Shown piece after piece: positions 29,831 through 38,007 of a DNA stretch of 64,000 nucleotides (position 1 is the stretch's first letter; each line of letters begins with the position of its first letter). The position numbers and the translations under genes were made by a program. The notes beneath the pieces were generated by a model. It searched no databases, was not told the DNA's origin, and worked only from the letters and a program-made list of their open reading frames with translations. The stretch lies in NCBI GenBank assembly GCA_946887045.1, contig CAMPKC010000004.1, forward strand, positions 62,001 through 126,000, given 5' to 3'. The stretch is from an uncultured Sphingobacteriaceae bacterium. Lineage in GTDB: Bacteria > Bacteroidota > Bacteroidia > Sphingobacteriales > Sphingobacteriaceae.

Positions 29831-32800
29831 ATGAAGACGATTAAAAATATCCTTAGGCTTTTACTGGTATCCCAAGTGCTGACAGTTTCGGTGTACGGAC
29901 AGCTTAACATGAAGTTCAAGTATCTAACAGCCGATCAGGGCCTTTCAAGTAACCGAATTACCTATATATTTAGAGACAGCCGGGACTTTTTGTGGGTAGG
30001 TACAGATTTGGGGCTTAACAAATATGATGGGTATAAGGTAACTCAATATGTGCATTATGACCTTAAAAAGGGAACAATAAGCAATAATAATCTGCTATCA
30101 ATTATTGAAGACACAAAAAAAAACTTATGGGCCGGGACTTCCAATGGGCTAAACTTATATAACCGGCAATCAGATTCTTTCACGGTATTCAAAAATATTC
30201 CTGGCGACCCACGCAGCCTCAATAGTGATTTTATTCTTTCTATGTACGTGGATAAAAAAGGGAACCTATGGATATTGACAGGCGGAAACTGTTTGAATTT
30301 ATGGGTGCCGGAGAAACGAAATTTTATTCGTTATCCCTTCCAGGCGCTGGAGAGGAGATACTTTTCCTCAGCCCAAACAATTGCTGAAGACTCCAGAGGA
30401 AATATCTGGACTACCCCTTACGGCGATAGACTCTTTTGCATGGACCCGAAAGCCAAAAAGTTTAGTACATATAGTTTAGGAATTAAGACCTCGGAAAAAA
30501 CACTGAACAATATATATATAGATAAGCAAGACAAGATCTGGATAGGAACCAGGGGAGCCGGTTTGCATTCTTTCGATGCTTTAACAAAAAAAACCGAACA
30601 CTTCAATATAAAAGCTGATGGAACAGGTACTAATAAAAGTCTTATTCATTGGATTATTCCCGAAGATGATAAACATCTCTTAATTGGGACAGATCAGGGA
30701 GGTCTGAATCGATTAAATTTAGAAACAAAAAGATTTGAATACATTGAATATAAAGAAGGTAATAATGAAGGTTTGAACAATAATGCCATCTGGACACTCT
30801 ATAAAGATAAAGAAGGGGTTTTATGGGTAGGGACAGCAAATGGTGGTGTTAATTATTACAATTCCAAGGAGTACAAGTTTGATTTATACCGACGAGGTAA
30901 CACCACTTCTAATCCGAGTTCTAATATTATTGGTGGCTTTTTGGAAGATTCAAGGGGTAAAATATGGATTGCAACGGACGATAGTGGAATTAATATCTGG
31001 GATCCGAAAACAAGAAAGTTCTCATATCTGAGGCACAACCCTAAAAACCCCCACAGTTTAAGCGGCAATATTGTAAGGAATTTTGAAGAAGACGGAGATG
31101 GTAATATATGGGCAGGGACTTGGGATGCCGGGTTAAATCGTTTCAATAGAAAGACAAACACGTTCGACCGTTTTTATCCCGGTACAAATAATCCCTTCAG
31201 TATTTCCGGGCGAAACGTCTGGCATCTTAAAAGAGATCATAAAGGGTTAATATGGCTGGCCTTAACCTATGTAGGAATAGATGTTATCGACCCGAAAAAA
31301 GGCGTGGTGAAACGGTTTAAAAAGGATTTAATAAACTCTTATGGCCTGGGTTCTGACATTACTCACCTGTTGGTAGAAGACCGGCAAAACAATATGTGGG
31401 CCTGCACCGGGGACGGTTTGTACCGATATGATCCGGAAAATGACGGGTTTATAGCCTACAAGAATTTTCCGGATAATGACATCCGCTCGTTTTTGCAAGA
31501 CAGCAAAGGCAACCTCTGGGTGGGGTCTGCAAATAAAGGAGTTTTTCTTTTTGATAAAAAAGGAAGAGTGCTTAAACACTTTGATGTAGGTAAAGGCTTA
31601 GCGAATAACCTGGTACATGCTATAGTTGAAGATAATGCCGGTAAGCTTTGGATTTCGACTAATTTAGGCCTTAGTCGTCTTGATCCTGAGAAAGGAACCC
31701 TCCGCAATTTTTTTATTGGCGACGGTTTGCAGGGGAACCAGTTTTTTATGCAGTCCTTTTTGAAAACCAGGAATGGCGATATCTATTTTGGAGGCTTTAA
31801 TGGATTTAATTCCTTCAGACCTGAAAATCTGAGAGATAATAATTTTAAAATACCGGTCTATATCACCGATTTTCAGGTGTTCAATAAATCGATTATACCG
31901 GGAGCCCCTGGTGCTCCGCTGAAATGGCAGATTAGCGAAACAAAGGAGATTAAACTTTCCTGGAAACAATCTGTGTTCTCATTCAGCTTTGCTGCTGTTA
32001 ATTATACGTTTACAGCTAAAAACCAGTATGCGTATAAATTAGAGGGTTTTGACAAAGAATGGAATTATGTGGGTAACCAAAGGAGCGCCACTTATACCAA
32101 TCTGGATCCCGGAGAGTATGTCTTTAAAGTAAAGGCTGCCAATAATGACGGTATCTGGAATGAAAAAGGTACTTCTGTAAAAATTATTATAAGCCCTCCG
32201 TTCTGGTTAACGCCACTGGCTTATTTCATATACATCGTATTAATTTCGATTATTCTTTATGCGATTTACCGGGAAATAAGGTCAAGAGAGAGCCTAAAAA
32301 GCGAAATAATGTACCAAAAGCTAACAGCTGAAAAAATGACGGAGTTAAATCAAATGAAGCTCAACTTTTTCACCAATATTTCTCATGAATTGCGGACTCC
32401 CCTTTCCTTGATTATTGATCCTCTTAGAAAAATCACTGAAGAAGATGTTTCAATGGTACAGGTAAAGAAGCTCTCAAATCTTGCATTTAGAAATTCCTCT
32501 CGTTTGCTAAATCTTGTAAATCAGTTGCTTAATTTCAGACGATTTGAGGGAATGTTAAAACTAGAGCCGGTTGAGGTAAATTTCATAGAACTTATTCGTG
32601 AAATAAGCCTTGCATTTGCGGAAAAAGCCTCGGCAAGGCAAATAAACTTCTCCTGCAAGTTTCAATGCGAGTTCAATACAGTTTTCATAGATCAGGAAAA
32701 ATTCAATAAAATTTTGACCAATCTGATTTCTAATGCATTTAAATTCACACCTAATGGAGGCAGTATAAAAGTAATAGCATCTACTTATATCCAAGATGGA

Positions 32801-33940
32801 GAAAGAATGCTGGAAGTTAGGGTCAAGGACACCGGACCTGGAATTCCCCCGGAGCTTAAAGAAAAAATTTTCGCTATCTTTTTCCAGGTTGATAATACCC
32901 CCAGATTTGGCATGGAGTCGAGCGGAATAGGGCTGGCTTTAGCAAAAGAACTGGTTCAACTACATAAAGGCGAAATATTTGAACAGGGCAAATTTGGCGA
33001 AGGCGCAGATTTCATTGTACGACTTTCTGCAGGAAAAAAGGAAAAATTATTAGATGCAGCGAACTCGGAAAATAAATTTCCAGCCCACTTTCTAACTGAA
33101 ATCCAGCAAAAGCATGCCGAAGAAACAATGATAGAAAGCATGGTAAAAACGGAGAAAGACGCTCCGATCTTACTTGTGGTTGAGGACAATGATGATTTGA
33201 GGGCTTATATTGCGTCAACCCTTTCGGAAATGTATCAGGTTGAATTAGCAGCAAGCGGAAATGAGGGTTATGCTAAGGCCTTACAAGTAATCCCTGATTT
33301 GGTAATTAGTGATGTTATGATGGAGCAAGGTAACGGGCTTGAGCTTTGCAAAAAGCTAAAAGCAGATGAAAAAACAAGCCATATCCCTGTTATTCTTTTA
33401 ACAGCAAAACAAACAGACGAAAATAAAACTGAGGGATATAAGAAAGGAGCTGATGCATATATTTCAAAACCCTTTAATTCAGAGTTGCTCCAGGCATGCA
33501 TAAAAAACATTCTGGATAACCGATCAATACTTCGAAGCAAGTTTGCAGGACAGATACAACCTGCCGGAGAGCAGGATAGCAATCCAATTTCTGATATTGA
33601 TAAAGAATTTCTGCAAAGATCAGAAACAATAATACTAAACAATCTTTCAGATCCGGATTTCGATATAGAACGATTCGCTGAGCATTTAAAAATGAATCGC
33701 AGACAAGTATTACGCAAACTAAAAGCGCTAATAAACCAAACGCCTCAGGAATATGTAATCTCTGTGAAATTAAATAAAGCTGCAGAGCTTTTACTCCGAA
33801 AGGATAAAACAATTTCGGAAGTTGCTTATATAATCGGCTTCACAGAACCTGCAAATTTTACCCGTGCATTTACCAAGATGTTTGGTATGTCTCCTAAAAA
33901 ATATATTTCAGAAGAGGATAAGATTTTGAAAAAGCGCTAG
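29831..33940 (+). CDS. Hybrid two-component system (HTCS) sensor/regulator
   Basis: 1369 residues with the full HTCS layout. There is a signal peptide (about 1-24). Two seven-bladed reg_prop beta-propellers (about 30-690) show repeated DSRGNIWTT / DKEGVLWVGTANGGV units. A Y_Y_Y domain (about 700-780) is followed by a TM helix (about 787-808). The HisKA domain has His852 in NISHELRTPLS, and HATPase_c shows NLISNAFKFTP and KDTGPGIP. The REC domain has Asp1161 in VISDVMM, and a C-terminal AraC HTH follows (about 1265-1365). It senses an oligosaccharide in the periplasm and activates PUL genes. It is the only PUL gene pointing right. Confidence 0.95.
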   Translation: MKTIKNILRLLLVSQVLTVSVYGQLNMKFKYLTADQGLSSNRITYIFRDSRDFLWVGTDLGLNKYDGYKVTQYVHYDLKKGTISNNNLLSIIEDTKKNLWAGTSNGLNLYNRQSDSFTVFKNIPGDPRSLNSDFILSMYVDKKGNLWILTGGNCLNLWVPEKRNFIRYPFQALERRYFSSAQTIAEDSRGNIWTTPYGDRLFCMDPKAKKFSTYSLGIKTSEKTLNNIYIDKQDKIWIGTRGAGLHSFDALTKKTEHFNIKADGTGTNKSLIHWIIPEDDKHLLIGTDQGGLNRLNLETKRFEYIEYKEGNNEGLNNNAIWTLYKDKEGVLWVGTANGGVNYYNSKEYKFDLYRRGNTTSNPSSNIIGGFLEDSRGKIWIATDDSGINIWDPKTRKFSYLRHNPKNPHSLSGNIVRNFEEDGDGNIWAGTWDAGLNRFNRKTNTFDRFYPGTNNPFSISGRNVWHLKRDHKGLIWLALTYVGIDVIDPKKGVVKRFKKDLINSYGLGSDITHLLVEDRQNNMWACTGDGLYRYDPENDGFIAYKNFPDNDIRSFLQDSKGNLWVGSANKGVFLFDKKGRVLKHFDVGKGLANNLVHAIVEDNAGKLWISTNLGLSRLDPEKGTLRNFFIGDGLQGNQFFMQSFLKTRNGDIYFGGFNGFNSFRPENLRDNNFKIPVYITDFQVFNKSIIPGAPGAPLKWQISETKEIKLSWKQSVFSFSFAAVNYTFTAKNQYAYKLEGFDKEWNYVGNQRSATYTNLDPGEYVFKVKAANNDGIWNEKGTSVKIIISPPFWLTPLAYFIYIVLISIILYAIYREIRSRESLKSEIMYQKLTAEKMTELNQMKLNFFTNISHELRTPLSLIIDPLRKITEEDVSMVQVKKLSNLAFRNSSRLLNLVNQLLNFRRFEGMLKLEPVEVNFIELIREISLAFAEKASARQINFSCKFQCEFNTVFIDQEKFNKILTNLISNAFKFTPNGGSIKVIASTYIQDGERMLEVRVKDTGPGIPPELKEKIFAIFFQVDNTPRFGMESSGIGLALAKELVQLHKGEIFEQGKFGEGADFIVRLSAGKKEKLLDAANSENKFPAHFLTEIQQKHAEETMIESMVKTEKDAPILLVVEDNDDLRAYIASTLSEMYQVELAASGNEGYAKALQVIPDLVISDVMMEQGNGLELCKKLKADEKTSHIPVILLTAKQTDENKTEGYKKGADAYISKPFNSELLQACIKNILDNRSILRSKFAGQIQPAGEQDSNPISDIDKEFLQRSETIILNNLSDPDFDIERFAEHLKMNRRQVLRKLKALINQTPQEYVISVKLNKAAELLLRKDKTISEVAYIIGFTEPANFTRAFTKMFGMSPKKYISEEDKILKKR

Positions 33941-34097
33941 AACGAACTCCAGGCGCAAACGCATTAAAAATAAATTAAAAATGATAAGAGAAGGTCTGTC
34001 GGGTTTAGACTCGTTAGGCCTAAAAAGTCCTTACCGGTATTACCTGGCAAGGACTATATTTATTGAATCCTCAACTTTATCGGACGACTCATCTGAT

Positions 34098-35684
34098 TTA
34101 GTTGACAGGTGTCATCAGCCATTGTTGGCTAAAACTGGTGCTATTGGAATACATTTTTATCGGTGCCGCTTCTGTATCAGTTCCTCCATTATCTATACAT
34201 TTTCCAGTTAGCCTATTCATTATTTTCACATACCCGCTTCCGGCATCTACAATTTGCCAATGTTGATTCAAGCTTGTTGTACCTTTCCACTGTCCGACTA
34301 TACCCCCATCTGCAGTTCTGTCCATATTATCAAGATAACTTCTTCCAGTCTTGCCAAATATTTTTGAATATCCTTCTCCTGCACTTTGAATTTGCCAGTG
34401 CTGATTATTGCTCGTCCCATTCGTGTATTGAACAACGTCTGCACCATTTGAAAATATTCCTAAATTATCAATACATTTTCCACTTGCACGGTTAACAAAC
34501 TTACAGAAGTTGCCAATGGTCATACTTGCATATGTTACATTGTTTTTGGTGCCGAACCATCCCCCCGAAATAATAAATAATTCACCATTTGCCAAAGGAA
34601 CCAATCCTCGTGTATAAGCAAAACCCATGGGAGTAGTAACCGGGGTCCATGCTCCCGTTCCATTCGTAATGTTCGTATAGACATTTCCGGAATTTGAGTT
34701 GTTCATCACCAGTTTACCACTGGATAAAGCAACAATATACGGAGAACCTCCATTGTTAATTTTTGTACCGCTGCTGGAGGGATTCCAACTTTCAGGATCA
34801 GAAGAAATTTTGTAGTGGGTCGGTGTGCCCTCTAAATTCACGACTTCGTAAGTCATTATATACTGTCCATTTGCCATCTTCGCCAGTGTAGGCATCCCTG
34901 GTCTGAGGGTGGTTCCAAGAGCTACATCGTTTACTATTTCACTCCAACTCGATCCATCAGTAGTAGTTTTATGAACGATCTTTTGATTGTGGGCAGGGTC
35001 AGTTTCATCTGAATAGTAACATATCAATTTATTATTAGCCACAAGCAGGAAAGGTTCCCATACGGGATCATAATTTCCATCTGAAATAGCATTACCCCCT
35101 GTAGCAATGGAGCTCACAAAGGACCAGTTTCTTCCAAGATCGTTGCTTTTGTACAAATCAATTTTTGTTTTAGAATAATCATTCGTGGGAACAGAAACAC
35201 CGGCACATAATAAAGTACCTGCAGGCATCGTCCCAATTTGTTGTGGCAGTTCATATAATTGGGGCTGGAACACCATTCCCCAGCCGTTAACATTATCCGT
35301 TAGGTTAGCAACCTTGCTCCAGTCTCTTCCACCATTAGTACTTTCATATATTGGGAAGGAACGGATACCCCTCATATATCTTTCAAAAGTGGCATACATT
35401 TTTCCATTATCTGCACCACTATAATTAAGCTGCATAGCCCTGGCGTAAAATGCACCGGGAGTCCAGTCATCCGTAGCAGGAATATGCATGGTGAAGGGGC
35501 CAAAAGGGCTTGCCTGAGCATTTTCCTGCACATCAGGAGTTGGAGTAGGCTGTTCGACTTTATTTTTAGAGGAGTCATTCTTCTTACAAGCAGCAAACAA
35601 CATTACTGTCAGGACTATTAAAAATAGTTTTTGTCCCGAAAATAAAATTCCGGGTAGTGAAGGAATTGATTTTGAGGGTTTCAT
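34098..35684 (-). CDS. BNR/GH93-like propeller lipoprotein with ricin-type lectin domain, copy 1
   Basis: 528 residues with lipobox MLFAACKKN (Cys33). The catalytic-like six-bladed propeller (about 60-400) carries BNR/Asp-box-like turns such as ESTNGGRDWS, KSNDLGRNWS and TTDGSSWS, and the motif VWEPFLLVANNKLICYYSDE. The overall order of motifs resembles GH93 exo-arabinanases more than true sialidases, as no FRIP motif is present. The C-terminal ricin B lectin domain (about 400-528) has three QxW units (QHWQI, QHWQI, QQWLM) and repeated GKCIDN. It is likely a surface arabino-oligosaccharide enzyme; activity is inferred. Confidence 0.72.
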   Translation of the reverse strand: MKPSKSIPSLPGILFSGQKLFLIVLTVMLFAACKKNDSSKNKVEQPTPTPDVQENAQASPFGPFTMHIPATDDWTPGAFYARAMQLNYSGADNGKMYATFERYMRGIRSFPIYESTNGGRDWSKVANLTDNVNGWGMVFQPQLYELPQQIGTMPAGTLLCAGVSVPTNDYSKTKIDLYKSNDLGRNWSFVSSIATGGNAISDGNYDPVWEPFLLVANNKLICYYSDETDPAHNQKIVHKTTTDGSSWSEIVNDVALGTTLRPGMPTLAKMANGQYIMTYEVVNLEGTPTHYKISSDPESWNPSSSGTKINNGGSPYIVALSSGKLVMNNSNSGNVYTNITNGTGAWTPVTTPMGFAYTRGLVPLANGELFIISGGWFGTKNNVTYASMTIGNFCKFVNRASGKCIDNLGIFSNGADVVQYTNGTSNNQHWQIQSAGEGYSKIFGKTGRSYLDNMDRTADGGIVGQWKGTTSLNQHWQIVDAGSGYVKIMNRLTGKCIDNGGTDTEAAPIKMYSNSTSFSQQWLMTPVN

Positions 35685-35844
35685 ATTAAATTGCTATGAG
35701 CAGTAATGTCAAAATAAAAACAGAACCGTATTTGGCTTAAATAAGACATTACAGATACAATTACAAACAATAGTTCTTGCCAGTGCTTGGGCAAGAACTA
35801 TGTTTATTCATTATTAAATAAATATTTAAAAGGATATGTTAGAT

Positions 35845-37482
35845 TTAATTGATTGGTACCTTCTGCCATTGCTGGTTTAAACTAGCGTTATTGTAATACA
35901 TTTTCATCGGCGCGCCATCAGCCGTTTCATTCCCATTATCCACACATTTTCCGGTTACCCTATTGATAATTTTTACATACCCGCTTCCGGCGTCTGCGAT
36001 TTGCCATTGTTGATTAAAACTTGGATTACCTACCCATTGTCCTACAATACTTCCATCGGCAGTTCTGCCCATATTATCAAGATAACTTCCTCCCGTCCTG
36101 CAGAATAGTTTTGAATATCCATCTCCTGCACCTTGAATTTGCCATTGCTGATTGGGGCTTCCACCACTTGCGTATTGAACAACGTTTGCACCATTTGAAA
36201 ATATGCCATAGTTATCGATACATTTCCCATTCGCACGATTTACGAATTTACAGTAGTTTCCTATTGCCATACTGGCATACGTTACATTGTTTCGGGTGGT
36301 AAGATATCCCCCGGAAATAATAAATAATTCGCCATTAGAAAGGGGAACCAATCCCCGTGAATAGGCAAGGCCCATAGGAGTACTAACAGTTGTCCATGTC
36401 CCGGTTCCATTCGTCACATTTGTATAAACATTGCCGGAATTATGGTTATTCATCACCAGCTTACCGCTGGATAAAGCAACAATATAAGGAGACCCTCCAT
36501 TGTTGATTTTGGTACCACTGTTGCTGGGGTTCCAACTTTCCGGATTTGCAGAGATTTTGTAGTGAGTGGGAGTTCCCGCCGCATTTACAATTTCATACGT
36601 CATTATGTACTGCCCGTTCGCCATCTTTGCCAATGTAGGCATCCCTGGTCTAAGGGTGGTTCCAAGAGCCACGTCGTTTACCACTCCACTCCAGCTCGAG
36701 CCATCAGTGGTTGTTTTATGGACTATCTTTTGATTGTGTGCAGGGTCTGTCTCATCAGAGTAGTAACAAATCAATTTATTGTTGGCCACAAGAAAGAACG
36801 GCTCCCATACAGGATCCGCCGTTCCATTTGAATTAGCAGCTCCCCCGGTAGCAATGGAGCCTACAAAAGACCAGTTTCTACCAAGATCGTTGCTTTTGTA
36901 CATGTCAATTTTTGTTTGGGAATAATCAGCAGGACAGGACACTCCCGCACAGATTAATGTACCAGCTGGCATGGTCCCTATTTGTTGGGGCAGTTCATAC
37001 AATTGGGGCTGGAAGACCATTCCCCAGCCGTTCGCCTGATCCGTAAGGTCGGATATTTTAGCCCAGGTTGCCCCACCGTTGGTGCTTTCATATATTGGGA
37101 AGGAGCGAGCAGCATTATACCTTTCAAACGTGGCATACATTTTTCCATTATTTGCTCCGCTATAATTAAGCTCAACGGCCCTCGCATATAAAGCACCGGG
37201 ATCCCAGTCTTCGGATGTAGTAGTGTACATAGTAGAAGGACCAAAAGCACTTATTGTAGCGTTTGTCTTTTTACCAGAAGGAGATGTAGCCGATGCGTTG
37301 TTGTTTGAAGAATCATCCTTCTGGCAAGAAGCAAAGAACGTTACGGCCAGGGCAATTAAAAATATTTTTTGCCTGATACCGAATAGTGAAGGTAGTAATC
37401 TTGAGGATTGAAGTGCTTTTTCGGTCTTCTTGCCACTTGCAAAACAGAATGCACCTGCAAAAGCGGGATAATTAATTTTCAT
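35845..37482 (-). CDS. BNR/GH93-like propeller lipoprotein with ricin-type lectin domain, copy 2
   Basis: 545 residues from ATG 37480-37482. A frame to 37527 adds 15 residues, but the internal Met is closer to the signal and is preceded by a more plausible leader. Lipobox is TFFASCQKDD. It is strongly similar to the product of 34098-35684 along its length, with the same propeller turns (ESTNGGATWA, KSNDLGRNWS) and VWEPFFLVANNKLICYYSDE. The lectin domain has QQWQI, QQWQI and QQWQK. A recent tandem duplication is likely. Operator candidate copy C lies about 65 bp upstream. Confidence 0.72.
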   Translation of the reverse strand: MKINYPAFAGAFCFASGKKTEKALQSSRLLPSLFGIRQKIFLIALAVTFFASCQKDDSSNNNASATSPSGKKTNATISAFGPSTMYTTTSEDWDPGALYARAVELNYSGANNGKMYATFERYNAARSFPIYESTNGGATWAKISDLTDQANGWGMVFQPQLYELPQQIGTMPAGTLICAGVSCPADYSQTKIDMYKSNDLGRNWSFVGSIATGGAANSNGTADPVWEPFFLVANNKLICYYSDETDPAHNQKIVHKTTTDGSSWSGVVNDVALGTTLRPGMPTLAKMANGQYIMTYEIVNAAGTPTHYKISANPESWNPSNSGTKINNGGSPYIVALSSGKLVMNNHNSGNVYTNVTNGTGTWTTVSTPMGLAYSRGLVPLSNGELFIISGGYLTTRNNVTYASMAIGNYCKFVNRANGKCIDNYGIFSNGANVVQYASGGSPNQQWQIQGAGDGYSKLFCRTGGSYLDNMGRTADGSIVGQWVGNPSFNQQWQIADAGSGYVKIINRVTGKCVDNGNETADGAPMKMYYNNASLNQQWQKVPIN

Positions 37483-37527
37483 ACTTAATTGGTTAAAATG
37501 GTTAGTAATAATTATTAGTACTATCAA

Positions 37528-38007
37528 AATTAATTAGTGAACGGGTTTCAATTGGTTAAAAAGAGGTGATATATTGTTCAATTCAAAACTGTTTAATTCT
37601 ATAATATCCTCCCTAAAGTTTTTCTTAACCTTCATTATACATTAGCATAATACAAATGCTGTAATATCTACTGGTTTACATCCATGTTATTTCCTTGGTT
37701 AGCTCGGATTAATGCTCACATGGATTCCGGGGAAGTATGGACAAAGTTGAACCTGAACAAGCTTTTAATGCTCTGAAATATGATTTTGGATGTGCAGTAT
37801 CAGAGAGGTGACCGGTCAAATAAATTGCCTTATTGGCTTAAAAGAATAGAAGGAATACTTTTTCTAATTTCGTAGGCCCTCTTTGCTGTGCCCTTAGTAC
37901 TAACGGAAAGAATACGTAACCAACTAAAGCCAACCAAAGGTGTTTCATATTATTTATAGCGGTTATAGAATTAGTTCTGGTGCTTAATTGGCAATCTTTT
38001 TATCTAA
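37528..38007. other. Intergenic region with operator copy C
   Basis: A 480-bp gap upstream of the second BNR-lectin gene and downstream of the GH2 gene. Beyond the motif at 37548-37598 I see a weak match (37746-37772, TTGAAC then TTTTAATG) to 44990-45030 but no gene. Confidence 0.5.
37548..37598 (+). promoter_or_regulatory. Conserved PUL operator candidate, copy C
   Basis: TCAATTGGTTAAAAAGAGG then TATATTGTTCAATTC. It shares the CAATTGGTTAAAAA core and the TATA..TGTTCAAT core with copies A and B at the same spacing. A further half-site AATTGGTTAA is at 37487-37496. Confidence 0.5.

Noticed and set aside
33268..33717. 149-codon ORF antisense to the HTCS
   Set aside because: The sense strand encodes the REC domain with intact motifs.
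34098..37482. True sialidases
   Set aside because: BNR-like turns are present but no FRIP motif or Arg triad is evident; neighbours fit arabinan rather than sialoside use.
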